Below are positions 38,745 to 47,957 of a stretch of 64,000 nt of DNA, one piece after another. Where the stretch lies: positions 434,001 through 498,000 of the forward strand of contig JAJQRF010000001.1 of NCBI GenBank assembly GCA_021228405.1. Reading direction: 5' to 3'. The DNA is from Pyrinomonadaceae bacterium (GTDB lineage: Bacteria > Acidobacteriota > Blastocatellia > Pyrinomonadales > Pyrinomonadaceae). The stretch's first letter is position 1. Each line of letters opens with the position of its first letter. The position numbers and the translations under genes were made by a program. The notes beneath the pieces were generated by a model that saw only the letters and a program-made list of their open reading frames with translations, did not search any database and was not told the DNA's origin.

Positions 38745-41400
38745 CTTTTCCTCCGACCGAAACGACATTGTCCACATAACCTTCAAAAGTGTCGTCGTGC
38801 GAGATGACGAAAAGCTGATCGAAGGTTTTTCTTTCGGTGATGTGCGAAATCTGCTCGGCAAGACGTTCGCGCCGCGCCGCGTCCATATTTGTCGTCGGTT
38901 CATCGAAAAACGCGAGCCGCACGTCGGAAAGCTGTTTCAAAAGCGCAAGCCGCACGGACAAAGCCGCCGCCATTTGTTCGCCGCCGCTCAGGTTTACGAA
39001 AGGACGTTCGTAGCCGTTTTCTTCCAAAACGATGCCGTAATCTTCCGTCCATTTCAAGGTTCGCTCGGCATTTCCCGAAATTTCACGAAACATCTGATTT
39101 GCTTCGAGCGAAACGTAATAAATGTAATTTTTAGCGACGAGCGGAGCGGATTTTTTCAATGTTTCACGGATAAATTCGGTCGTTTCCGCCACCTTTTCGA
39201 GCTTTTCCTTTTCCAGAAACTCCGACTGCATCGCTTTGCGGATTTCCGCCAGACGGTTCAATTCCGCTTCGGCTTGCGCCTTTAATTTTTGCGTAATTCC
39301 GAGATTTGCACGAGTTTCCGCCAAACGGCGTTCGGCTTCGAGCAATGAAACCTTCTCGCTTTGATGCCGTTCGCGGTCGTAATCTTTGCTTGCCGACGAA
39401 AATTCGTTTTCCGCCTTTCCGAGATTTTCCGTCAAAGTTTTCAATTCATCTTCCGCCGCCGCGAAAGCCTTTTCACGTTCGGGCAGGGAGAGCGCGTTCG
39501 CTTCGTTTACCAGAAACTCGCGGTGCGCGTTTGCCGTTCGGTCGCGTTGATCGGAATAAACTTTCCAGTTCGCGTCCAAATCCTTATAAATCTCAAGACT
39601 TTCGGCATTGAGGCGCAGATCGCTTTCAAGCCTTTCGATATTTTTTTCGATTTCCGAGAGCTTTTCACGAATCAAAATCTCGTTTTTCGTTTCCGCTTCG
39701 AGAATTTGAATTCTGGCTTTCGGATTGTTCAGCTCTTTCAGTTTCGCTTCCGTATTGCTCAGATCGCGCTGAATTTTCTCGAAATCGCCGATCTCTTTGA
39801 GCAGGTTTTCCTTTTCGGCTTTGTAGCTTTTTCCCTCGTCGGCGATCTCGGTTTCACGCGCTTTGAGAGTTTCGAGCATAGCCGAAAATTTGTCGGCATC
39901 GCGGGCTGATCTGAGTTTATCGGAAATCGTTTTCTGCTCGGTTTCAAGCGTCGAAATTTGAACACGCACTTCCGTAAACTGATTTTTTAGAAAACTTTCG
40001 AGCGTTTCGCCGGGTTTTAAGTTCAAACATTTCTGCGAAAGGATCGGGCACAAACCGTTCTTTACTTCCGCCTGAAATTGCTCGTCGTGTTCCAGTTTGG
40101 CGCGAAAACGCGTGATGTCGCGGGTGATCTCCGAATCACGTTTTTGCAAAAATTCGTAGTCCTTCGCGGCTTCGGTTTTCGTTTCGGCTTCCTTGATCTG
40201 CTCTTTGTTTTTGATGAATTTCCCGCGCAGATCGTTCATTTTCCCGTCCAGCGAGCGAATCTGATTTTCCTTTTCGCGAACGCTCGCAAGCTGTTCGATC
40301 ACGTCGTCGCGCATTTTTTCGAGCGTTTCCTGCTCCGCCGCGGACGGGCGAAGTTTTTCGATCTCCTTGTGCGCCGCCAAAGCTTTTTCGAGATTTTCCT
40401 GCAAACGTTTCTGTTCTGATTTTACATTAATTTGCGAAGTTTCAATCTTTCGTCTTTCCAGATTGAGATTTTCACGTAAGGCGCGTTCGCGTTCCAATTC
40501 CTTCAATTTTCCGAGCGCGTCCGTGTGTTTTTGGTGATCTTCGGCGACCGCTTTCACTTTTTCCGCCGCGTTTCGCGCTTGAACGAGTTCATTCTCCTTT
40601 TGCCCGCGCAAAAACTCGGCTCGTGATCTTTCGTTTTGGAGTTTTTCAAACGCGGTTTTCAGTTCGTTGACCTTGCGTTCGATGTCGTCAAACTTTTTCA
40701 CCGATTCACTCTTTTCGGCGACTTCCTTTTCCGTAGTTTCGAGCGTTTCGGTCAATTCATTTAATTGCCCGGTAAATTTTTCGAGTTCTTCTTCGACAAT
40801 TTCAAAACGTGCCAGTTCGCCTTCGGCGCGGGCGATCTTTTCACGGACGGACGTGATTTTCTGTTCGATAAAACGCGCCGTTTCGCGGAGTTTTTCCGCG
40901 CCTTGCCGATATTCTTCGACCTTTAAGAGTTTGTCGAAAGCCTTTTTGCGCTCGGTCGGCGTTTCGAGAAAGACCGCCGTGAAAGTTCCCTGCGGAACAC
41001 CGATGGCACGTCGGAAAAGCGCGTCGAGATCGGTTCCCGCTTCAACGCCGAGATGCGACCATAAAAAACGCGTGACTTCTTCCTTTTTTTCCGCGATGCG
41101 CGTCTTTAATTGCGGGTCGTAAACGTAATAACCCGTTCCCGTGTCGCGGTGAATCGTATATTCGCGTCCGTCCAGACCGCTTTCAAACGTGACGCGAGCC
41201 ACGCCTTTTTTCGCGCCGCGCCGCACGAAATCGTCCTTTTTATAATCGAGCAGATCGAACAGCGTCCACGCGACGGCTTCGATAATGGTCGTTTTTCCCG
41301 CGCCGTTTTCGCCCGTGATCGCCGTCGTTCCGCGCTGAAAGGTAAAGGTCGTTTCGCGGTGAGATTTGATGTCTTCGAGTTCGATTTTCGTGATGTGCAT
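38728..41400 (-). CDS. Rad50/SbcC-like ATPase
   Basis: An 890-residue SMC-like ATPase. Walker A GENGAGKTTIIEAVAW (~31-46), two long coiled coils (~180-420 and ~470-720) around a hinge with Cys pair GLCPILSQKC (a Cx6C rather than the usual CxxC zinc hook), signature LSGGEQMAAALSVRLALLK (~807-825) and Walker B LAFFDEPTTNMDAARRE (~833-849). Such proteins tether and process DNA ends, normally with an Mre11/SbcD nuclease; no such gene is in the window, so the partner must be elsewhere or this is a solo Rad50-like protein. Its first ATG has a good match to the family start MHITKIELEDIKS. Confidence 0.9.
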   Translation of the reverse strand: MHITKIELEDIKSHRETTFTFQRGTTAITGENGAGKTTIIEAVAWTLFDLLDYKKDDFVRRGAKKGVARVTFESGLDGREYTIHRDTGTGYYVYDPQLKTRIAEKKEEVTRFLWSHLGVEAGTDLDALFRRAIGVPQGTFTAVFLETPTERKKAFDKLLKVEEYRQGAEKLRETARFIEQKITSVREKIARAEGELARFEIVEEELEKFTGQLNELTETLETTEKEVAEKSESVKKFDDIERKVNELKTAFEKLQNERSRAEFLRGQKENELVQARNAAEKVKAVAEDHQKHTDALGKLKELERERALRENLNLERRKIETSQINVKSEQKRLQENLEKALAAHKEIEKLRPSAAEQETLEKMRDDVIEQLASVREKENQIRSLDGKMNDLRGKFIKNKEQIKEAETKTEAAKDYEFLQKRDSEITRDITRFRAKLEHDEQFQAEVKNGLCPILSQKCLNLKPGETLESFLKNQFTEVRVQISTLETEQKTISDKLRSARDADKFSAMLETLKARETEIADEGKSYKAEKENLLKEIGDFEKIQRDLSNTEAKLKELNNPKARIQILEAETKNEILIREKLSEIEKNIERLESDLRLNAESLEIYKDLDANWKVYSDQRDRTANAHREFLVNEANALSLPEREKAFAAAEDELKTLTENLGKAENEFSSASKDYDRERHQSEKVSLLEAERRLAETRANLGITQKLKAQAEAELNRLAEIRKAMQSEFLEKEKLEKVAETTEFIRETLKKSAPLVAKNYIYYVSLEANQMFREISGNAERTLKWTEDYGIVLEENGYERPFVNLSGGEQMAAALSVRLALLKQLSDVRLAFFDEPTTNMDAARRERLAEQISHITERKTFDQLFVISHDDTFEGYVDNVVSVGGKDEKFN

Positions 41401-41510
41401 CTTTCGATTTTGGATTTTAGATTTTGGATTTCGGATTTAATCTCTAATTTTAGAATATATTTCGGGAAAGAAAAAGGCGGTAATCGAAGTTAGAATTTTG
41501 TTTAAATGTA

Positions 41511-41612
41511 AGAATTTGCCCACGAAATACACGAAAATCACGAAAAAGAAAATGAAATTAAAAGTTTTCTTCTTTTTTTCGTTTGATTCGTGTATTTCGC
41601 GGGCAAATTCTT
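41511..41612. repeat. Long imperfect inverted 'word' repeat P3
   Basis: Left arm AATTTGCCCACGAAATACAC and GAAAATCACGAAAAAG; right arm CGTGTATTTCGCGGGCAAAT. Same phrase as at 792-923. A related GTGTTATTCGTGTTATTCGT run follows at 41648-41672, and a GATTTTGGATTTTAGATTTT run precedes it at 41405-41435. Confidence 0.85.
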
Positions 41613-41682
41613 TAGTTTTAAAACAGCTTCTTAGAAAAATTCTCCGATTCGTGTTATTCGTGTTATTCGTGGCGAAAAAATT

Positions 41683-41979
41683 ATGAAAATCGAAACAGGC
41701 GACAGCGTGATTCTTATTTTGCACAATCCGCGTGAAAAAGTGATCGGGATTCTGCACGAAATAAATGCTTCGGGCATTTTCGTGCGCGGGATTGACTTGA
41801 ATTACTTCGACGAATGGACGCGTGCGATCAAAAACGGCGAACCTTTTTTGCAGATGCAGGATTATTTTTTCCCGATGTGGCGCGTCGAAAGAATGTCGAA
41901 GGACGAAGCGACGGCGGAAATTCCTTCGATGGCGGAACAATTCAGACAGCGGACGGGCTTCGATCTGGTCGAATTTTAA
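41683..41979 (+). CDS. Conserved hypothetical protein, 98 residues
   Basis: Small protein starting MKIETGDSVILILHNPREKV, with a beta-rich N-terminus (VIGILHEINASGIFVRGIDL) resembling SH3/KOW- or Hfq-like barrels, then FDEWTRAIKNGEP and a conserved-looking DYFFPMWRVERMSKDE segment and a helical tail. No family is firmly recognised; the pattern (GILHEIN..GIFVRGIDL..FFPMWRVER) suggests a small conserved acidobacterial family. Function unknown. It stands between inverted repeat P3 and 21-bp array C, convergent with the kinase gene. Confidence 0.7.
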   Translation: MKIETGDSVILILHNPREKVIGILHEINASGIFVRGIDLNYFDEWTRAIKNGEPFLQMQDYFFPMWRVERMSKDEATAEIPSMAEQFRQRTGFDLVEF

Positions 41980-42017
41980 TATTTACAAATAGAAACGGAT
42001 GTTTTTCCAGTCGAAAT

Positions 42018-42332
42018 TGAACTCCTTTTACTCCGAAGGGAGTTCCTTCTGAACCAAAAGGAGTTCCCGCTGAATAAAAAGGAGTTCCTTCTGCACTAAA
42101 AGGAGTTCCCGCTGAATAAAAAGGAGTTCCTTCTGAACTAAAAGGAACTCCTTCTGTTATAAAAGGAGTTCCTTCTGAACCAGAAGGAACTCCCGCTGAA
42201 CCAAAAGGAACTCCTTTTAGTGCAGAAGGTGTTCCCGCTGAACCAAAAGGAACTCCTTTTAGTGCAGAAGGTGTTCCCGCTGAACCAAAAGGAACTCCTT
42301 CTGTTATAAAAGGAGTCCCTTTTTATTCGGTC
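42018..42332. repeat. 21-bp tandem array C (15 units)
   Basis: Fifteen 21-bp units without indels. Each begins with an 8-nt core GGAGTTCC or its complement GGAACTCC (once GGTGTTCC), followed by a 13-nt segment such as TTCTGAACCAGAA (a dyad) or CGCTGAACCAAAA. The core flips between the two orientations along the array, and two-unit blocks (42207-42248 and 42249-42290) are repeated exactly. Lies between the 3' ends of convergent genes. Confidence 0.94.
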
Positions 42333-42354
42333 AAAGCACGGATTTCGCTTTATT

Positions 42355-45093
42355 TTATTCAAATTTGCGGAGTTCGTGTTCGCCTTGTTCGCGGATTTTT
42401 TTCAGACTTACGAATAAAACATTGCGATTTTCGAGTTCGCGCAGTTTGGTTAAGCCTTTTTCGAGGTTTGCTCTGGCTTCCGGGAGAAGTTTGGCGCGTT
42501 CGTTCGGCGCGGTTTCGGCTTTTTTCGACTGAACGATGCCGAGTGCGGCGTAAAGTGCCGTTCCGTTGATCTCGATGACCTCAAAACCTTTCGCTTCCGT
42601 TTGCAGTTCGCCGTAAATTTCGATTCCGCGCCGCAAAACTTTCCCGGCTTCGTCAAGCCGGTTCGCATCGCTCAGAATCGTGCCGAAATAGAGCAAATGC
42701 GTGACGTATGAATTTTTGATGACTGCATCGTTTTTCTTTTCTGCGAGAAATTCTTCCTGCTGTCGGCTTGCTTCGCGCAATCTTTCAACGCCTTCGGCAA
42801 AATGTCCGTTCTTTGCCAGAACGCGTCCCGATTTGCTCAAAGTATAGGTAACTCCGGCGCGTGAGAAAAAATCGTTGGCATCGCGCTTGAAAAGTTCCTC
42901 GCCCATCTTTCGCGCTTCTTCATAATTTTCCATCGCTTCGCCGATCTTTCCCTGCTCCGCCAAAATGTCGCCCAGATACATCAAAGAAACCGTGAGTTGA
43001 CGGCGTTGTTGCAAATTTTCCGGCTCTTTCTGCAAGATCGCGCGGCGGATTTCGAGTTGTTTCTGAAATTTTTCCAGCGCGCCCTGCAAATCGCCGAGTT
43101 CGCTCAATTCGGGATGACCGAGCAAATTGCCGAGCCGACCGTTGACCGCCGCAAAAGTAGAAAGAGCAGATGTATCATCGGGTTTGAGAATTGTTAGTTT
43201 TTCGGTGTTTTCATAAGCCTGCCGCATCGTCGCACGCGCCGTTTCCATATCCAGACGGCTTTCCGAGTATAAACTTCCGACCTGCATCTGCAAACGCGCA
43301 AGCTGTGTCAGCAATTCGGTGTTTGCGGGTTCGGCTTTCAAAAGTTCGTTCAATAAATTCTCGGCTTTCCGATAAATAGCCCGCGTTTCGTCGGCATCCA
43401 ATTGAATGTAATTGAGGTTTCCGAACTTTTGATAAGTTTGCGCGAGTTTTAATTTTACGGCTTTATCGTTCGGCGTTTGCGCGAGAATTTCCTCTTCGAT
43501 GGCGACCGCCTTGCGCATATTTTCGAGGGCTTTTTCGACGTTTCCCAAACTTCCGCCGTAAGGCGCGCCTTGCAGATCGGAAAGTTTGATATAAGCCGCC
43601 GCGAGTTCGCTTTGCAGTTCGATGTCGTTTTTTGCGTCCTGCGCGAGATTGTCGAGATACGCGCTCGCATCCTTCAAAAGCATCTCGCGGACTTCCGACG
43701 AATTCGGCAGATTCGTGATCGCATCGGTGTATTTGAAAACGACGTTATTCGCGATCTGACGGACTTCGGCAAAACGTTTTTCGGCTAAAATTCTCTGCCT
43801 TTCGGCGCGAACGGCTTGCCAGACGGCGATCGTGATGCCCGACAAAAGCGACAGCAGAATAAAAGCGGCGGCAAAAACTCCGGCGCGGTTTCGCCTGACG
43901 AATTTCGCGGCGCGATAAGAAAACGTCGCGGGACGCGCCGAGATCGGCAAACCTTCGAGATACCGCCGAATGTCTTCCGAAAATTCCTGCGCGGAATTGT
44001 AACGCGCCGACGATTCTTTTCTGAGAGATTTGAGAATAATCGTGTCAAGATCACCTTTTAAGGATTTTAGATTTTGGATTTTGGATTTCGGATTTGCGGT
44101 TTGTTCGTAGCTCGTTGTTAGTGGTTCTTTGATTTTTGTTGTTCCAACCGACCACCGACCACTGACCACCGACGACGGTTTCACGGGTTCGCTTTCTAAA
44201 ATTGCCTGTTCCATTTCGCCGCGATTTCTTGATTTCAGGCGGTAAGGTTTCTGTCCCGTCAAAAGTTCGTAAAGAATCACGCCGAGGCTGTAAATGTCGC
44301 TCGCCGTTCCGATGCGTTCGCCGCGAATCTGTTCGGGCGAAGCATAAGCCGGAGTCATCATCCCGAGTTCGGTCGCCGTTCCGATCCCGGCTTCGGATTC
44401 GGGCGTGAGAATTTTTCCGATGCCGAAATCGAGCAATTTTATGCTTTCATCTCCGGTCACGAGAATGTTTGACGGTTTCAGATCGCGGTGAATGACGAGA
44501 TTCTGGTGCGCGTATTGAACCGCCGCGCAAACCTGCCGAAACAGTTTCAATTTCGCTTCGATGGAAAGTTCCTTTTTATGACAGTAATCGTCGATAAAAG
44601 TTCCCTCGACATATTCCATCGCGTAAAACGGAAGTCCGTCGTCGGTCATTCCGCCGTCGAGAAAACGCGCAATGAAAGGATGTTCGAGCGATGAAAGTAT
44701 CTTTTGTTCGTGGCGAAAACGCGAAAGGATCGCGTCCGTATCCATTCCGCGTTTGATGACTTTGAGAGCGACGCGCTGTTTGAAATTGTCGGTTTCGCGC
44801 ACGGCTTCGTAAACCGCGCCCATTCCGCCGCGACCGATCTCGCGCAGAATTTTATAATTTCCGATCTTTTCGGGAGTTTTATTTTGGTTTACGTTCGAGA
44901 GAAGCTCAAAGGCGTTTTGTTCGAGCGTGTCGTCCTCGCCGTCTTCGGTCGCAAACGACAGCATTTCTTCGATTTCGGCACGCAAGTCCGCGTCCTGGCA
45001 GTTTTCGGACAAAAAAGATTCTCTGTCTTTTTCAGCCAATTCGACTGCCGAATTGAAAAGCTCTTTTATCTGGCGGTAACGCTCCGAATCCAT
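42355..45093 (-). CDS. Serine/threonine protein kinase with C-terminal TPR region
   Basis: A 912-residue Hanks-type kinase. After an N-terminal ~75-residue helical region, the kinase domain (~80-400) has the glycine loop GRGGMGAVYEA, ATP lysine in VALKVIKRG, catalytic VIHRDLKPSNILV and LLDFGIGK. Residues ~307-343 are a 'word' insertion (SVVSGRWSVG then NPKSKIQNLKS). A single TM helix follows (VFAAAFILLSLLSGITIAVW, ~405-425), and the rest is an outside TPR region of ~480 residues (helices such as NLNYIQLDADETRAIYRKAE). This kinase-TM-TPR layout is common in acidobacteria and is thought to sense peptides or envelope state. No substrate is visible. Confidence 0.93.
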   Translation of the reverse strand: MDSERYRQIKELFNSAVELAEKDRESFLSENCQDADLRAEIEEMLSFATEDGEDDTLEQNAFELLSNVNQNKTPEKIGNYKILREIGRGGMGAVYEAVRETDNFKQRVALKVIKRGMDTDAILSRFRHEQKILSSLEHPFIARFLDGGMTDDGLPFYAMEYVEGTFIDDYCHKKELSIEAKLKLFRQVCAAVQYAHQNLVIHRDLKPSNILVTGDESIKLLDFGIGKILTPESEAGIGTATELGMMTPAYASPEQIRGERIGTASDIYSLGVILYELLTGQKPYRLKSRNRGEMEQAILESEPVKPSSVVSGRWSVGTTKIKEPLTTSYEQTANPKSKIQNLKSLKGDLDTIILKSLRKESSARYNSAQEFSEDIRRYLEGLPISARPATFSYRAAKFVRRNRAGVFAAAFILLSLLSGITIAVWQAVRAERQRILAEKRFAEVRQIANNVVFKYTDAITNLPNSSEVREMLLKDASAYLDNLAQDAKNDIELQSELAAAYIKLSDLQGAPYGGSLGNVEKALENMRKAVAIEEEILAQTPNDKAVKLKLAQTYQKFGNLNYIQLDADETRAIYRKAENLLNELLKAEPANTELLTQLARLQMQVGSLYSESRLDMETARATMRQAYENTEKLTILKPDDTSALSTFAAVNGRLGNLLGHPELSELGDLQGALEKFQKQLEIRRAILQKEPENLQQRRQLTVSLMYLGDILAEQGKIGEAMENYEEARKMGEELFKRDANDFFSRAGVTYTLSKSGRVLAKNGHFAEGVERLREASRQQEEFLAEKKNDAVIKNSYVTHLLYFGTILSDANRLDEAGKVLRRGIEIYGELQTEAKGFEVIEINGTALYAALGIVQSKKAETAPNERAKLLPEARANLEKGLTKLRELENRNVLFVSLKKIREQGEHELRKFE
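44062..44176. repeat. In-frame 'word' repeat insertion in the kinase gene
   Basis: Runs of GGATTTTAGATTTTGGATTT, then ATTTCGGATTTGCGG, then GCTCGTTGTTAGTGGTT, then CGACCACCGACCACTGACCA. Adds ~37 residues in the C-lobe while keeping the frame. Several phrases of the intergenic class meet in one place. Confidence 0.85.
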
Positions 45094-45126
45094 AAGAAGC
45101 GTGGTTATTGTAAAGTAAACGTTGAA

Positions 45127-45212
45127 AAGTTAAAAGTGCAAAGTTAAAAGTTAAAAGTTAAAAATCCCGAAGCCACTTTTTTAATTTTTAACTTTTAACT
45201 TTGCACTTTTAT
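45127..45212. repeat. Inverted 'word' repeat P9 (AAGTTAAAAGTT)
   Basis: Left AAAGTGCAAAGTTAAAAGTT repeated, right TTAACTTTTAACTTTGCACT. Lies between the DUF4097-like gene and the kinase gene; the DUF4097-like stop codon is at its end. Confidence 0.85.
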
Positions 45213-46273
45213 TATGGTTTCTTTTTGAGATTGATCGAACCGCTCGACGTGGTCAGGTTGAGCGTGGCATCGCCCGTTCCCATCGTGCCGACGATTCTTT
45301 GCGTGCGCGGCGTGTTGTTTTCCGTTTCCTTGTTGATCGGCAATTCCGAATTAAAACCGCCGAAACCGTAAGTTGCCACGACCTTGCACGAGGTATTTTG
45401 CGGCATTGTCAGGTTGATCGAACCGTTCGACGTGCCGAAATTGTAAATTCCGCCGCTGGCAAGCCCGCCTTTGAAATTGATCGAACCCGAGATCGAATTT
45501 ACTTCGATCTGGCGAAACGCCAAATCCTGCAAAGCGATCCTGCCGTTGTTCGTTTTGGCTTTGAAAATATCGCCGATCTCGCTCGGTGAAACCTCGAAAG
45601 CGATGATGTTTCCGCTCGAACTGTCGAGCGTCATCGCGCCGCTCGAATTTTCGACGCTGACATCGCCTTCATATGTCGACGCCTCGACTCCTTCGCTGAT
45701 GTTTCGCAAAATTATGTTGCCGCCGACGTTTTTAACGACCGCTTTTCTGACCGAATCGATCGAAGTGCGCGTTTCCTGACCCTTGATATTTATCGAAGCA
45801 TTGCGCGGTGCGTCGATCTCGATCGATTGCCCGGACAAACATTCATTCGTGCGCCTGACTATTTTCGGATTTGGATTGACTGCCTGAATCATTATCCAAA
45901 CAGGCTCATTTTGCTGGTTTGTCTGCAAAACCTTGAAGTCCAAACTACTGCCGTCTTTCACGAAAACCCTGACCTCGTTACGATCCCAGCCGTTTATTTT
46001 CACGTTTCCTTCCAGAACACACATCGAGAGCGAGGATTTCGGAGTGACCTTTATCGATTTCTCGCTCGTTTCGCGCGGGGAAACAGGCGACGGATAATCG
46101 GGGATTTCGGGTTTTTCACGGTTGATCGTGATAACCCGCGACGGCGGCACAGGTTTTGCGGTCGGCGCGGGTTTCGGCGTGACGACCGTTCTCTGTGCGA
46201 AGAGATCAAAACTCGCCGCGAAGATCATCAGCGCGAAAAAGGCAAAGTTATATTTTGTGATCGTGAATTTCAT
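45212..46273 (-). CDS. Secreted DUF4097-type beta-helix protein
   Basis: A 353-residue exported protein with a Sec signal (FAFFALMIFAASFDLFAQRT). A proline-rich linker (TPKPAPTAKPVPPS) leads to a right-handed beta-helix/adhesin-like region of repeated short strands (VKNVGGNIILRNISEGVEAS, TYEGDVSVENSSGAMTLDSS, GSINFKGGLASGGIYNFGTS, GDATLNLTTSSGSINLKKK), as in DUF4097 proteins. These often follow anti-sigma/sigma pairs, and here the anti-sigma and ECF genes are directly upstream on the same strand, 14 nt away, so this is likely a regulon member or input of that system. Confidence 0.85.
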   Translation of the reverse strand: MKFTITKYNFAFFALMIFAASFDLFAQRTVVTPKPAPTAKPVPPSRVITINREKPEIPDYPSPVSPRETSEKSIKVTPKSSLSMCVLEGNVKINGWDRNEVRVFVKDGSSLDFKVLQTNQQNEPVWIMIQAVNPNPKIVRRTNECLSGQSIEIDAPRNASINIKGQETRTSIDSVRKAVVKNVGGNIILRNISEGVEASTYEGDVSVENSSGAMTLDSSSGNIIAFEVSPSEIGDIFKAKTNNGRIALQDLAFRQIEVNSISGSINFKGGLASGGIYNFGTSNGSINLTMPQNTSCKVVATYGFGGFNSELPINKETENNTPRTQRIVGTMGTGDATLNLTTSSGSINLKKKP

Positions 46274-46286
46274 CTGATTTTTCGCG

Positions 46287-47198
46287 CTATTTCAAACTTG
46301 CCATCAATTCTCCGCGTTCGGCAACCGAATTGAGCAAATCTATTTTGTTTTGATAAGAAGCGTAAAGCACCTGTTTTGCCGTTTCGTTTTTCGGGTTTTT
46401 GCGGACTTCCTTTTTCATTTTCTGAATCGAATCTTCGACCACCGCCAGATCGCGCTCAAACGCGATGCGCGCCGACGGACGCAGAACCGTATCCTTCTGC
46501 GCTTCGACCGTCTGTTTCAAAGTGGCGATCGTTTTAACATAACTTGCTTCGCCCGGAAGATAAACCGCATTTTCGACTCTCGGCGCGGGCGGTATAATGA
46601 CTGAAGTTACTTCTTTCTTTTTATCCGAATAACTCGCCTTTACAACCATTTTACGAAAATCGTTTTCGCGTGAATTCGTTCGTCTTTCCGCTACATTGAG
46701 CGGTTTTACGACTTCATCGCCCGCAGAATCGGATGACGGAACGATTTCATCGGCAATTATTTTCGTTTCTTTGACAGGCGTTGCGATTTTCGGCGGATCG
46801 ATTTTTGCGATCGGTTCGTTTTGCGTATTTTGACGCATCGTTAAAACTGCCGCGAAGATTCCGGCGACGACGAAAAAGCCGAGCACGGCGGCAAACGAAG
46901 GCGTGGCAAGCGAAACCGTGATAAAATTCCAAATTTTTTGCAGAAAAGGCGTTTTGCGTTTTTCTTCCGTGATCGAATCGTTAATTTTCGTCCACAAACG
47001 CTGGGTCGGCACGAGCGTATCCAGTTCATTATCGAGCGCGGCGAAAACGAACGCGGTTTCTTCTTCGGCTTCGGCGAGCGCAATGGCGCATTCATCGCAA
47101 ACCGCAATGTGATTGGTAAATCTGACGGATATTTCAGGCGCAAGTTCGCCGTCTAAAAAAGCCTGAATTGTTCCGCTGTCAAAACATTTTTCGTTCAT
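46287..47198 (-). CDS. Membrane anti-sigma factor with zf-HC2 motif
   Basis: A 303-residue protein whose N-terminal anti-sigma domain has the HC2 zinc motif: FTNHIAVCDECAIALAEAEE (His31-x3-Cys-x2-Cys, ~28-42). A TM helix follows (~100-125, FAAVLGFFVVAGIFAAVLT). The outer part (~130-303) is Ser/Lys-rich and ends with a helical, coiled-coil-like segment (RIAFERDLAVVEDSIQKMKK). Its ATG overlaps the stop of the sigma gene by 4 bp (ATGA), giving 1:1 coupling. It should hold the sigma factor inactive at the membrane until an envelope signal causes proteolysis or conformational release. Confidence 0.93.
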   Translation of the reverse strand: MNEKCFDSGTIQAFLDGELAPEISVRFTNHIAVCDECAIALAEAEEETAFVFAALDNELDTLVPTQRLWTKINDSITEEKRKTPFLQKIWNFITVSLATPSFAAVLGFFVVAGIFAAVLTMRQNTQNEPIAKIDPPKIATPVKETKIIADEIVPSSDSAGDEVVKPLNVAERRTNSRENDFRKMVVKASYSDKKKEVTSVIIPPAPRVENAVYLPGEASYVKTIATLKQTVEAQKDTVLRPSARIAFERDLAVVEDSIQKMKKEVRKNPKNETAKQVLYASYQNKIDLLNSVAERGELMASLK

Positions 47199-47737
47199 TG
47201 CACATCTCTCCCGAGCTTGCCGTAAAATCTTGCAAACTCTTTTCGCCCGCGCGCGACAAACTGCCCGATGCTCGTTTCGTTGAGCGATAAACTCTCGGCG
47301 ATTTCCTTGTATGATAATCCTTGTTGTTTCAAAATCAAGCAGCTCCTCAAAGGCTCTTTCACTTTATTCAATGCGCGGTTGACTTCCGAAAGCTGTTCGC
47401 GCTGTTCAAAATCCGTTTCGACTGAAAAAACACCGTGTTCCTCATTTTCTTTGACGTAATTTTCGTCGCGCGTGTTTGCTCTGAATTTGGTTCGCAAAGT
47501 ATTTCGCGCCACGTTGATCGCCACCCGAATCAACCACGGGCGAAGCATTTCTTCGTCGAGAATCGAATCCATATTGTGATAGAGCCGCAGAAAAACTTCC
47601 TGCGTCACGTCTTCCGCCAGTCCCGCATCCTGCACGACCGACCGCGCCGTCCGAAAGACAGTCCGATGGTGAAGCGTGAAAGCTTCATCAAACTGGATTT
47701 TTTCTCTGCTCGCCGCCGCTGCTGTTTGCTCGGACAT
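47195..47737 (-). CDS. ECF RNA polymerase sigma factor
   Basis: About 180 residues from the ATG at 47737 (MSEQTAAAASREK); an 11-codon longer start at 47770 is possible. Region 2: HHRTVFRTARSVVQDAGLAE and VTQEVFLRLYHNMDSI; region 4: PLRSCLILKQQGLSYKEIAE and SLNETSIGQFVARGRKEFAR. A typical RpoE-like ECF without a C-terminal extension, controlled by the co-translated zf-HC2 anti-sigma. No ECF-type promoter consensus was recognised upstream. The upstream gap holds the 21-bp array D. Confidence 0.93.
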   Translation of the reverse strand: MSEQTAAAASREKIQFDEAFTLHHRTVFRTARSVVQDAGLAEDVTQEVFLRLYHNMDSILDEEMLRPWLIRVAINVARNTLRTKFRANTRDENYVKENEEHGVFSVETDFEQREQLSEVNRALNKVKEPLRSCLILKQQGLSYKEIAESLSLNETSIGQFVARGRKEFARFYGKLGRDVQ

Positions 47738-47957
47738 TGCGTCCACAAATATTTCCGCGCCCTTTATCATTTTTTCAGCAAAAGATTGCCTTTACGAAAT
47801 AGAAACACCGCAGATTTTAATAATATGACAATTTTTTCGGTTATTTTATCGCAAATTTCGAGAAAAACTTTATCAGCCTTCTTCATTAAATCGAAAAATT
47901 TTATCGAAACCGCTTTTAGGTTATAGCAAAATATCAATATTTGAGCTCAAAACAATG

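Noticed and set aside
42138-42362. 74-residue minus ORF over array C and the 62-residue ORF over array D
   Set aside because: Same reason as for array B: period 21 keeps a frame open without coding signal.
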